28,675 bases of DNA, taken from NCBI GenBank assembly GCA_964499865.1, contig CAZCPY010000032.1:1-28675 (forward strand), given 5' to 3'. Origin of the DNA: JANOGU01 sp964499865. Its GTDB lineage: Bacteria > Pseudomonadota > Alphaproteobacteria > Rhodobacterales > Rhodobacteraceae. Shown in pieces: positions 22,201-28,675 of the stretch. The first letter of the stretch is position 1, and each line of letters starts with the position of its first letter. A program made the position numbers and the translations under genes. The notes beneath the pieces are model-generated. The model saw nothing but the letters and a program-made list of their open reading frames with translations, did no database searches and was not told the DNA's origin.

Positions 22201-23544
22201 ATGGCGGATCGACTGGAAGACCTGACCCGTGCCCTGCTGGCGGCCGCGCGGCGCGCAGGCGCCGAGGCGGCGGACGCGATGGCGCACGAGGGCACCTCGG
22301 TCAACATCGACATCCGCAAGGGCCAGCTGGAAAAGGCCGAACGGGCCGAAGGGCTGGACCTGGGCCTGCGCGTCTTCCTCGGGCGGCGGTCGGCCATCGT
22401 CGCCGCCGCCGACGCCGCCCCCGCGACGCTGGAGGCGATGGCCGAACGCGCCGTCGCCATGGCGCGCGAGGCGCCCGAGGATCCGCACGCGGGCCTTGCC
22501 GATGCCGGCCAGCTTGCACGTGCCTGGGATCTTGCCGCGCTCGACCTGTCCGATCCGGCCGAAGAGCCCACCGCCGCCGCGCTGGAGGCGATGGCCCGGC
22601 AGGCCGAGGCCGCCGCCACGTCCGGCGCGGGCGTCGTGCAGGCCGAGGCCGGCGCCGGGCACTGGCGCGGGCGGGTGCATGTGGCGGCGACGAACGGCTT
22701 TTCGGGCGGCTACGGCCGCAGCCAGACGGGCGCTTCGGCGGTGGCCTACGTGGGCGAAGGCACGGGGATGGAACACGACTGGGCGGCCGAATCGCGCACC
22801 CATCTGGCCGACCTGCCCGACCCCGACGGCATCGGCCGGCGGGCCGCCGAACGCGCCGCGGCCCGCCTCGGCGCGCGCAAGCCGCCGACCGGGGCCTTCC
22901 CGGTGCTGTTCGACGAACGCGTGGCGGGCAGCCTTGTGGGGCACCTGTTGTCCGCCGCCAACGGCGCCTCGGTCGCGCGCGGGTCGAGCTGGCTGCGCGA
23001 CAGGCTGGGGACGCAGGTGTTTCCCGCAAGCCTCAGCCTGACCGAAGACCCCCACCGCCCGCGGTCCTTTGCCAGCAAGCCCTTCGACGCCGAAGGCCTG
23101 CCGACAAGACCCCGCGACATCCTGCGCGACGGGGTCCTGATGGGCTGGACGCTGGACCTCGCCTCGGCCCGCAAGCTTGGCATGGCCAGCACCGCAAGCG
23201 CCGCCCGCGGCCCCGGCGGGCCGCCCTCGCCCTCCGTCACCAACGTCACGCTGACGCCGGGCGATGCAAGCCGCGAGGAGCTGGTCGCCGCGATGGGGCG
23301 CGGGTTGATCGTGACCTCGCTGATCGGCGCCTCGATCAACCCCACGACCGGCGACTATTCCCGCGGCGCCTTCGGCTTCTGGGTGGAGGGCGGGCAGATC
23401 CTGCACCCGGTGAACGAATGCACCATCGCGGGCAACCTGCGCGATTTCCTGCTGCGCCTGACGCCCGCCAACGACGCCCGCCCCGAACGCGCGCACCGGG
23501 TGCCCAGCCTGCTGGTCGAAGGCCTGACGCTTGCCGGCGCCTGA
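22201..23544 (+). CDS. pmbA: PmbA/TldD-family protein
   Basis: This is a 447-residue cytoplasmic protein of the TldD/PmbA metalloprotease system, which cleaves peptides such as microcin precursors and antitoxins as a TldD-PmbA complex. PmbA lacks the HExxxH zinc site carried by TldD, and none is present here. Family segments include NIDIRKGQLEKAE, FDERVAGSLVGHLLSAANG, IGASINPTTGDYSRGAFGFW and HPVNECTIAGN (402-412). No tldD is in the window. The ATG at 22201 has GGGG upstream and the length matches the family; an in-frame upstream extension overlaps the terminator and is unlikely. The next gene overlaps its end by 14 bases. Confidence 0.92.
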   Translation: MADRLEDLTRALLAAARRAGAEAADAMAHEGTSVNIDIRKGQLEKAERAEGLDLGLRVFLGRRSAIVAAADAAPATLEAMAERAVAMAREAPEDPHAGLADAGQLARAWDLAALDLSDPAEEPTAAALEAMARQAEAAATSGAGVVQAEAGAGHWRGRVHVAATNGFSGGYGRSQTGASAVAYVGEGTGMEHDWAAESRTHLADLPDPDGIGRRAAERAAARLGARKPPTGAFPVLFDERVAGSLVGHLLSAANGASVARGSSWLRDRLGTQVFPASLSLTEDPHRPRSFASKPFDAEGLPTRPRDILRDGVLMGWTLDLASARKLGMASTASAARGPGGPPSPSVTNVTLTPGDASREELVAAMGRGLIVTSLIGASINPTTGDYSRGAFGFWVEGGQILHPVNECTIAGNLRDFLLRLTPANDARPERAHRVPSLLVEGLTLAGA

Positions 23545-24325
23545 CGCCGCGTCCGACCTCGCCCTGCTGACCGGCGCCGCCCGGGCCGCGGGGCCGGTGG
23601 CGCTGTCGTTCTGGAAGCGGTCGCCGCGGGTCTGGGACAAGGGCGCGGAGGGCCCGGTCAGCGAGGCGGACCTCGCCGTCAATGCAAGCCTCGAGGCGCA
23701 GCTGCGCGCCGCCCGGCCCGGCTATGGCTGGCTGTCCGAGGAAGGGCCCGCGGTGCCCGGCTGGCAGGACCGGCGGTCCTTCGTCGTCGACCCCATCGAC
23801 GGCACGCGCGCCTTCATCGCGGGCGAGACCGCCTTTGCCGTCGCGCTGGCGGTGGTCGAGGGCGGCCGGGTGCTGGACGCCGTGGTCTTCCTGCCCGCGC
23901 AGGGGCGGCTCTATGCCGCCGGCGCGGGCGGCGGCCCGGCGACGCTGGACGGCGCGCCGATGGCGGCCTCCGCGCGACCGCTGGACGGCGCGCGCGTGCT
24001 GGCCTCTGCCGCGTCGCTGGCGCCGGCGCACTGGCCGGGCGGGTTTCCGCCGGTGCAGCGGTCGCTGCGCCCCTCGCTTGCCTGGCGGTTCTGCCTGGTG
24101 GCCGAGGGTGCCTTCGACGCGCTCGTCACCCTGCGCGAGGCCTGGGTCTGGGACGTCGCCGCAGGCGCCCTGATCGCCGAACGTGCGGGCGCGTTGGTCA
24201 GCGACCGCGACGGCGGGCGGCTGGACTTCCGCCAGACCCGCCTGCCCGGCCTGCTGGCGGCGGGGGCCCCGGCGCATGCCGCGCTGGTCGCGGCGCGGCA
24301 CCGCGGCCCGGCCCGGGCGGGGTAA
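23531..24325 (+). CDS. Inositol monophosphatase / CysQ-family phosphatase
   Basis: This is a 264-residue magnesium-dependent phosphatase of the IMPase superfamily. The metal ligands are in SEEG (69-72), DPIDGTRAF (87-95; Asp87, Asp90) and WVWDVAAGALI (Asp208). The N-terminal KGAEGPVSEADLAVN corresponds to the TxAD segment. The sequence is closest in feel to 3'(2'),5'-bisphosphate nucleotidase (CysQ), which clears PAP from sulfate assimilation, but an inositol or histidinol phosphatase role cannot be excluded. It starts at TTG 23531 inside the end of pmbA, so the two genes are coupled. It is the last host gene before the prophage. Confidence 0.9.
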   Translation: MPAPDAASDLALLTGAARAAGPVALSFWKRSPRVWDKGAEGPVSEADLAVNASLEAQLRAARPGYGWLSEEGPAVPGWQDRRSFVVDPIDGTRAFIAGETAFAVALAVVEGGRVLDAVVFLPAQGRLYAAGAGGGPATLDGAPMAASARPLDGARVLASAASLAPAHWPGGFPPVQRSLRPSLAWRFCLVAEGAFDALVTLREAWVWDVAAGALIAERAGALVSDRDGGRLDFRQTRLPGLLAAGAPAHAALVAARHRGPARAG

Positions 24326-24354
24326 AGGAAAGCCGTGCCGTGACGAGCGCTTCC

Positions 24355-24369
24355 TGTGTGCATTCACTT
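24355..24369 (+). other. Candidate Mu-type prophage terminus
   Basis: TGTGTGCATTCACTT resembles the start of the Mu left end (TGTATTGATTCACTT) at 12 of 15 positions and begins with the TG expected at a transposable-phage end. It lies 29 bases after the last host gene and before the first phage coding remnant. The other end is outside the window, so neither the matching end nor a target duplication can be checked. Confidence 0.35.
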
Positions 24370-24441
24370 AGTCTGCCGGGTGGTGGCACTAGGTCTGGCG
24401 GTGGCTCGGGGATGCTGGGATTTCCTCGGATTGGCTCATAT

Positions 24442-24810
24442 TCACCGGTTGGACGGCCCGGCGAGGCGGTGGCTGTGGCGTTGCCAGGAGCGGTGCAGGG
24501 TGGACAGGCTGGCGCCGGGGGTGGGGCCGAAGGTGTCGCGGATCGCCTGCGCGAGGGCCTTGAAGGTCATCCGGCTGATGCGCGCATCCACGAAGGCATG
24601 CAATGCGGGGTCGGTCTCTTATCGGCCCGGCAGGCCCCTGAAGCGGGGAACTGGCGGCGCTTCAAGGGCAATTGAAGGGGCGGTTGAAGGCGCGGTCAAA
24701 TCGGCTTCGCGCGGCAATCCGAGGGCGGCGCGCAGGGTGGCAATCGCGTCTTCAGCCCGCGCCGGCGCGCCGGAGAGGGTTTCGGCGGATGCGGTGGGGC
24801 GGGGCGTCAT
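24442..24810 (-). pseudogene. Phage gene interrupted by an in-frame TAA
   Basis: From ATG 24810 the frame reads MTPRPTASAETLSG... to ...FRGLPGR, then TAA at 24619-24621, then continues in the same frame (ETDPALHAFVDARISRM...) for 59 more codons to TGA at 24442-24444. The part after the stop keeps coding character, with an amphipathic, HTH-like stretch (FKALAQAIRDTFG, LSTLHRSWQRHS). The whole would be about 122 residues. I do not recognise the family; a small DNA-binding phage protein such as a small terminase subunit is possible but unproven. Confidence 0.55.
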
Positions 24811-24951
24811 CGGGCGGGACCCGGGGCAATTGCAGGACGGGCCGGGCGGCGGTAGACAGAGGGCGATGACGACCCGGGAAAGACGGGGTCCCGGATGACC
24901 ACCCTGCCGCAAGGCGAAGGTGCTGCAAATGAAGGGACGCCCGGCCTTCCG

Positions 24952-25350
24952 TCATCGCACCCTGCGTCCCGCGCTGCCTTCCGCGCCGCCGGTATCCCTC
25001 AGGTATCCCCGCACTGTCGTGTCGCTGCGCCGCAGGCGGCGGGCGATGGCGGCGGTGGGGTGGCCCTGGCGTTGACAGGGGCGGGGCAGCATGCGGGCAA
25101 TCCAGGCGCTGGCAAGCGGGATGCGGACCTTGACCGCAGGCATGGCCGGATGCGCGGTCAGAAGCGCGAGGCGGCCGGGACCGACCATCGCGGGCCGAGC
25201 GCGCCATGCCCTGACCCGGTGGGCGAGAGGTGGACCTCTGACCCGCCGAAGGCAAGGAAGACCTCCATCGCGAGGTCGGGTCCGAGGGTTTCGACATGAG
25301 GTGGGCGAGGTTGGCCGGGACGGCCGGTCGCGGGCCAAGCCGGGCAGGGT
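24952..25350 (-). pseudogene. Frameshifted Mor-like transcription activator
   Basis: Three minus-strand frames have to be joined. PANLAHL leads into VETLGPDLAMEVFLAFGGSE, which resembles the N-terminal dimerisation part of Mor/C proteins. Then GPGRLALLTAHPAMPAVKV leads into the HTH segment HPTAAIARRLRRSDTTVRGY. At least two frameshifts are needed, near 25300 and 25200. In Mu, Mor activates middle transcription and lies soon after gemA. The 5' end is uncertain because no clear start was found. The gene should be inactive as it stands. Confidence 0.55.
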
Positions 25351-25393
25351 AACGGGTGCCTCCTGCCGTCCTGCCTCCCGCTGTCCTTCCTCC

Positions 25394-25431
25394 CCGCGTC
25401 CCGCCCGCACGGAGATACGGGCGGGACGCGG
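25394..25431. terminator. Perfect 14-bp inverted repeat between gpI and the Mor-like gene
   Basis: CCGCGTCCCGCCCG (25394-25407) pairs perfectly with CGGGCGGGACGCGG (25418-25431) around a 10-base loop. It begins 65 bases after the gpI stop in the direction of transcription. There is no U tract on either side, so it may be a terminator-like or protein-binding hairpin. Confidence 0.5.
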
Positions 25432-25495
25432 CGCCCGGCGGCGTCGATGCCCGCCGCCAGGCAGGCCGGGCTCGCCATCACCCGGCCGGAAGTCA

Positions 25496-26354
25496 TCATG
25501 CGAGCGACCCCGGGGGAAGCCCGAGCTGCGCGCAGATCGCCGCCGCCTCGTCGCTGACCGGCGCCGCGAAGCCCCCGGCCGGGTAAGGCCTGGCGGTGTG
25601 GGACACGCCCATGGCCTTCGCCATGGCCGGGCCGGTCTTTGCGAGGAAGGTGTCGAAGCTTTCGGGATCGGTGTCGCGAGACGGGCCAGCGCCCAGGACC
25701 GCAGGGCGGGCGGGAGCTGCATGCTGGCAATCGCCGTCTCCACCTTCTCCCTGGCCGCGACGGTCGCCTGCGCCGCCCGCTCGTCGGCCTGCGCGCGTGA
25801 GCCACGCCTGCACGGCCGTCGCAGGCACGACCTGGCGCGGATCGGGGTCGGCCTTGGCGGCGGTGGCGCCCCGCAGGGCCTCCACAGCGTCCAGGAGACC
25901 GTCGTCGGTCGCCGCGGGCGGGCAGGTCCAGGAGCGCGGCGAGGCGGGTCACATCGCCGGTCCCATCCTTGAAGAAGACCCGGGGGTCGAAGAAGAACGA
26001 GGGCGAGAGGAAGCGGTATTCCCTGGCCTCGATCAGGGAACGGGCGGCGGCCGTCCATTCCACCCGGCCCCAGAGCGCGCCGCGGTCGGATTTCAGGTCC
26101 TTGATCCAGCCTGCGGCAGGCACCGGGCAGGTGCGGGCCGCGTCCTTGCGGTCCGCCTGGTGTTCATGGTCGATCGGAAGGTCAACCTCGCCCTCGCGGA
26201 AGGCCGCGATGACGGCCGCGGGGTCGCGCAGGACGAAGCGGCGCCCGTCACGGGCCTTCATCAGGCCATGGGTGAAGAGCTGCACCCATTCTGGCGCGCC
26301 GCCCGTCTCGGGCAGGCGCCGGTCGCAGGTCCCCTGAACGGTTGCGGCGGCCAT
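25496..26354 (-). pseudogene. Frameshifted Mu gpI-like protease/scaffold
   Basis: From ATG 26354 the frame gives ETGGAPEWVQLF, DLPIDHEHQADRK, VPAAGWIKDL, GALWGRVEWTAAA and EYRFLSPSFFF, which are characteristic of the Mu I protein, the head-maturation protease whose N-terminal product acts as scaffold. After LAALLDLPA near 25930 the frame is lost. It resumes as ALRGATAAKADPDPRQVVPA, shifts again to AQADERAAQATVAAREKVE, and ends in another frame with DTFLAKTGPAMAKAMGV and LGLPPGSLA, stopping at 25496. At least three indels are needed. The 5' end abuts the small head-protein gene. Confidence 0.75.
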
Positions 26355-27769
26355 GGCGTCACGCGGCCGCCAGAACTCCAGGGGGCCAGGCCTTCGTCGA
26401 AGCGGACACGGGACGCCGGAAGCGTCCACGTCCTCCACGATGGCCGCGCGGGCCAGACACACCGGGCAGGTGGCGGTGCCGTCCGTCTTTGCCACCGTGT
26501 TGTCGTCCACGATGAAGCAGACGCGGCCGATGTCGGCGATGGTGATCGCATCGGCCGCGGTGCTGTTGTTGAAGACGAAGGTGCCGATGCGCCACAGCAC
26601 GGTCTTCGCGCCCGCGGCGCCGCCGGTGTTGTCGGAAGCGTCGGTCGCGACCCCGACCCCGCAGGCGGCTGTTCCTTCCTGTCGGGGGGGCGGTCGCGCC
26701 GCGGGTCAGGTGGCCGGTGGCGTTCCGCATGAGGATCGCACGGGCGAAGATGCGGACGTTGGCGGCGAAGCCTTCGAAGTCGGGGGCCGGTGCGGCGGTC
26801 GCCTTCGCGGCGGCGGGTGGTGCGGTCGGCGGTCAGGGCGGGCATGGCGCGGGGTCCTTCCGGGTCAGGCGACGCCCGAAGCCGGTGGGGGGGGGTGACG
26901 AGAAGGTCGGCCGTGCCCTTCCATTCGTTGGTCACCCCGCCCGTGCCGTATTCCGGGTCGAGGAGCTGGCGGGCGGCGCTTTCCAGCGCCGGGGGCACGA
27001 CCAGGAGCGTGGGCTTCACGCCCAGGAAGGCGCCGCCGTCGCTCTTCATGTTCATCATCGCGGCCCGGGCGGCGGCATAGTTGGTGGCGTTGAGCGTCTG
27101 CTTCGACCCCCAGGCGAGCTGCCAGAGGCCGAAGCCCGCGTTGACCCGCGCCCGGACGCCGTAGAGGTATTCGTCATTCAGGAAGACATGCGCGTCCGTT
27201 TCCTGCGTCAGGGACTGGAAGGCATAGGGCTCGCGTTCCTGCCAGATGATCGGCCGCACCGACTTGGAGGTGTCGAGAAGGAACCACGGGGTTCCTGATC
27301 CGCCATCGGTGTTGGCAACCGTGGTCACCACCCCGTCGATCTCCACCGGGTGGTCAGTGTCGAAGAAGAACTGCCCGTCATAGCAGATTGCCGTGAAGCC
27401 GGACTTCAGAAGGCCCAGGACAAGCTCCTGCTTGTGCTGGACGGACCGCTCGCCCATGAGCTGGAAGACCGGCCTGAAGACCCCGAGCTTGTCGTCCGCG
27501 ATGCTTTCGCGCTTGACGCCCACGGTCGATTCGAACTTGCGGTTAGCGATGGTGAAGCCCTGCGCCTTCAGGGCGTTGACCACCCGCGGCCCGAGCCATT
27601 CCCGCAGGTTCGGGATCATGCCGAGCCAGCCGTAGGTTTCGTCCGCGCTGCCGCTGGCCACCATCATGGCGATCTTCGCCGCGTCGTCCTCGATCTTGGC
27701 GGCGCCGTCCGAGAAGACGGTGTTGAAGCCCCGGAAGGCGAGGTCGAGGGTCTGGGCATTGATCAGCAT
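26261..27769 (-). CDS. Mu gpT-like major head protein, read-through after a C9 tract
   Basis: Residues 1-294 match the Mu-type major capsid subunit: start MLINAQTLDLAFRGFNTVF, then SADETYGWLGMIPNLREWLG, ANRKFESTVGVKRESI and FDTDHPV, ending GTADLLVTPP. GGAGA precedes the ATG at 27769. The coding strand then has nine consecutive C (26887-26895) and the frame runs on for about 200 residues of nonsense to 26261, through the next two phage genes. With one more C the protein would stop at 26865, twenty bases before the next ATG with its own GGAAGGA site. The capsid part therefore looks intact, with only the end altered. Confidence 0.85.
   Translation of the reverse strand: MLINAQTLDLAFRGFNTVFSDGAAKIEDDAAKIAMMVASGSADETYGWLGMIPNLREWLGPRVVNALKAQGFTIANRKFESTVGVKRESIADDKLGVFRPVFQLMGERSVQHKQELVLGLLKSGFTAICYDGQFFFDTDHPVEIDGVVTTVANTDGGSGTPWFLLDTSKSVRPIIWQEREPYAFQSLTQETDAHVFLNDEYLYGVRARVNAGFGLWQLAWGSKQTLNATNYAAARAAMMNMKSDGGAFLGVKPTLLVVPPALESAARQLLDPEYGTGGVTNEWKGTADLLVTPPHRLRASPDPEGPRAMPALTADRTTRRREGDRRTGPRLRRLRRQRPHLRPCDPHAERHRPPDPRRDRPPDRKEQPPAGSGSRPTLPTTPAAPRARRPCCGASAPSSSTTAPRPMRSPSPTSAASASSWTTTRWQRRTAPPPARCVWPARPSWRTWTLPASRVRFDEGLAPWSSGGRVTPWPPQPFRGPATGACPRRAARQNGCSSSPMA
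26359..26845 (-). pseudogene. Frameshifted small phage head (cement-like) protein
   Basis: ATG 26845 follows a GGAAGGA ribosome site and gives MPALTADRTTRRREGD. The likely product then continues in other frames: FEGFAANVRIFARAILM, NATGHLTRGATA, GVGVATDASDNTGGAAGAKT, FNNSTAADAITIADIG and VDDNTVAKTDGTA, then VRFDEGLAP. At least three frameshifts are needed, two of them at runs of C. This pattern resembles the roughly 120-150 residue proteins encoded next to gpT in Mu-like prophages of alphaproteobacteria, probably capsid decoration proteins; that function is inferred from position. Confidence 0.6.
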
Positions 27770-28005
27770 GGGCTCTCCGCGGGGGCTGGGGGGCGGGGAT
27801 GCTGTCCGCATCCCCTTGGCGCCCGCACCCTACAAAGGCGGGAAAGCCCGCTCCATCCGCGCGAATGTGGGGAGGTTCCGCAGAGGCTGGCGGCGCACCG
27901 GCGGGGCACCGGCGGCGCGGTGCGGAACGGGCCCCCTCACAAACGCCCGAAGCGTTCCGATCTCCCAAAGATCGTGTGTCGATGCGCCCGCCCCGCGCTT
28001 GCGAG

Positions 28006-28032
28006 TTTAAAAGGGTTTCCGGCGTTTTTAAA
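28006..28032. promoter_or_regulatory. AT-rich inverted repeat
   Basis: TTTAAAA (28006-28012) and TTTTAAA (28026-28032) are inverted copies 13 bases apart in an otherwise very GC-rich sequence. It could be a phage operator, a promoter, or a remnant of a deletion junction. No firm -35/-10 pairing was found. Confidence 0.3.
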
Positions 28033-28115
28033 TGGGGTCAGCCGCGTCCGAGGGGTGCAGGGGGCGCGCAGGTCAGCGGGCCTGCAAGGGGCCTCCCACG
28101 CGCGCTGCAAGGAAA

Positions 28116-28143
28116 GGGGGCGGCGCATCGCTGCGCCGCCCCC
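28116..28143 (-). terminator. Intrinsic terminator after gemA
   Basis: GGGGGCGGCGCA (28116-28127) and TGCGCCGCCCCC (28132-28143) form a perfect 12-bp stem with a 4-base loop. On the minus strand it begins about 24 bases after the gemA stop and is followed by CTTTCCTT, a partly T-rich tail. Confidence 0.75.
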
Positions 28144-28166
28144 TGATTGCCCGACCGCCCGGCCGG

Positions 28167-28595
28167 TCACGCCGCCGCGGGCTTGCCCGCCGCCCGCCGC
28201 TTCATCGTCAGAAGCGCCGTGATCGCCCCCTGCGCCCCGTCCTTGGTCAGGAACCTCAGGGAGCTCACCCGGAACTTCGACAGGAGCCATTTGTTGAGCT
28301 CCGTCTCCCCGGCATAGGCGCGGCGGGTGTATTCGTGCCAGAGACTCCGGATCAGCTCGCATTGCGCGAAGCTCGCCATCCCCTCCCGCGGCCCGTAGTT
28401 GGGCCCCTTCGCCGCCGCGGGCGCGAAGCCCAACCACGTCAGGTAGCCCATCATCAGGTCGAAGCCCGCGTTGTCGAGCTCCTTGGCCGAAGTGACCCCG
28501 CAGAGATGCGCCAGCGCCGAGCGATAGGACTCGTCGCTCAATCCCCGGTCCTTCACCGCCACATGCAGAAGCGCCAGTTGCCGCCGGTTCAGCAT
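28167..28595 (-). CDS. gemA: GemA-like (DUF1018) phage protein
   Basis: This is a 142-residue protein, intact. It starts MLNRRQLALLHVAVKDRG with a near-perfect GAAGGAGGT site upstream of ATG 28595. The segments LSDESYRSALAHLCGV, ASFAQCELIRSLWHEYTR and LNKWLLSKF match the DUF1018/GemA family of Mu-like phages; Mu GemA (gp16) is an early protein that alters host gene expression and DNA topology. It ends before a strong terminator. The stop of an upstream phage gene overlaps its start, so it was once part of an early operon now cut by a probable insertion sequence. Confidence 0.85.
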   Translation of the reverse strand: MLNRRQLALLHVAVKDRGLSDESYRSALAHLCGVTSAKELDNAGFDLMMGYLTWLGFAPAAAKGPNYGPREGMASFAQCELIRSLWHEYTRRAYAGETELNKWLLSKFRVSSLRFLTKDGAQGAITALLTMKRRAAGKPAAA

Positions 28596-28620
28596 GCCGC
28601 CACCTCCTTCAGCTCGGCTT
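28589..28620 (-). pseudogene. 3' remnant of the phage gene upstream of gemA
   Basis: A minus-strand frame ending AELKEVAAC then TGA (28589-28591) overlaps the gemA ATG as ATGCTGA, the usual layout of coupled phage genes. It meets the probable insertion-sequence end at 28621, and beyond that the frame soon hits a stop. Only about ten codons remain, so no family can be named. Confidence 0.4.
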
Positions 28621-28675
28621 TGAGCTGCTGCCGGTTTCGTGGACACCGAGATAAGGTGTTTCAACGGAATCGGAG
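28621..28675 (+). mobile_element. Probable left end of an IS3-family insertion sequence (partial)
   Basis: The sequence from 28621 begins TGAGCTGCTGCCGGTTTCGT and continues GGACACCGAGATAAGGTG. The pattern TGA...CGGTTT.GTGGACAC followed by TTAAG/ATAAGGTG-like bases is shared by terminal inverted repeats and leaders of IS3-family elements, whose first gene starts shortly after. The window ends before any transposase codons, so the family is judged on the end sequence only, from memory of typical ends. Confidence 0.5.

Larger units (their letters stand above)
27770..28166. other. 397-bp non-coding stretch between gpT and gemA
   Basis: No gene is supported on either strand. The stretch holds the gemA terminator at 28116-28143, an AT-rich inverted repeat at 28006-28032, and a gpT leader with a good ribosome site. 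In a complete Mu-like phage many genes separate gemA from gpT, so a large deletion junction probably lies here. Confidence 0.55.
24355..28675 (-). mobile_element. Degenerate Mu-like prophage (continues past the right edge)
   Basis: A minus-strand set of Mu-type genes (GemA, gpT, a small head protein, gpI, a Mor-like activator and one unnamed gene) occupies this stretch directly after a host gene. Lysis, terminase, portal and all tail genes are missing, and the transposase is not visible. Several reading frames are broken while every host gene to the left is intact, which argues for true decay rather than poor sequence. The left limit is set by a Mu-end-like sequence at 24355. Confidence 0.8.

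Noticed and set aside
24895..25299. Plus-strand frame in the prophage as a host or phage gene
   Set aside because: The minus strand in this stretch shows Mor-like fragments and the plus frame has no recognisable motif.

Overview
This window comes from a very GC-rich alphaproteobacterium, most probably a member of the Rhodobacteraceae. The evidence is the uniformly high third-position GC, the DUF4170-waaA-lpxK neighbourhood, the YmdB/EamA/SLC13 gene set, and a Mu-like prophage remnant of the kind seen in Rhodobacter relatives. Genus cannot be decided from sequence alone.

Region 1 (1-2939) holds the end of an unidentified gene, galE on the minus strand, and a plus-strand pair for Kdo supply: a KpsF/KdsD arabinose-5-phosphate isomerase followed by the CMP-Kdo synthetase KdsB. 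Region 2 (2958-11653) is a minus-strand block of two very large RTX (calcium-binding nonapeptide repeat) secreted proteins, one of them a serralysin-type zinc metalloprotease, with a lone rmlA (glucose-1-phosphate thymidylyltransferase) between them. Both RTX proteins carry a poly-proline linker, a nearly identical C-terminal secretion end, and a related Gly-rich/hydrophobic cassette inserted at structurally different places. No type I secretion genes are in the window.

Region 3 (11779-17901) is minus-strand housekeeping. One coupled operon is yebC > EamA transporter > small exported protein. The other is YmdB phosphodiesterase > EamA transporter (apparently started from CTG) > SLC13-type transporter > lipoprotein. 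An approximately 105-bp double palindromic element lies between them. Region 4 (18032-24325) is plus-strand: DUF4170, waaA and lpxK (Kdo transfer to lipid A and 4'-phosphorylation), an exported DUF2125 protein with a strong terminator, pmbA, and an inositol-monophosphatase/CysQ family enzyme. Regions 1 and 4 together cover parts of Kdo-lipid A synthesis; kdsA, kdsC and the remaining lpx genes are elsewhere.

Region 5 (about 24355-28675) is a decayed Mu-like prophage, all on the minus strand: gemA, the major head protein gpT, a small head (cement-like) protein, the gpI protease/scaffold, a Mor-like activator and one unidentified phage gene. gemA and most of gpT are open, while the others carry several frameshifts or a nonsense codon. 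The order gpT > cement > gpI is the reverse of Mu. A probable IS3-family end begins at 28621 and cuts a gene just upstream of gemA. No CRISPR array, tRNA or rRNA was seen.
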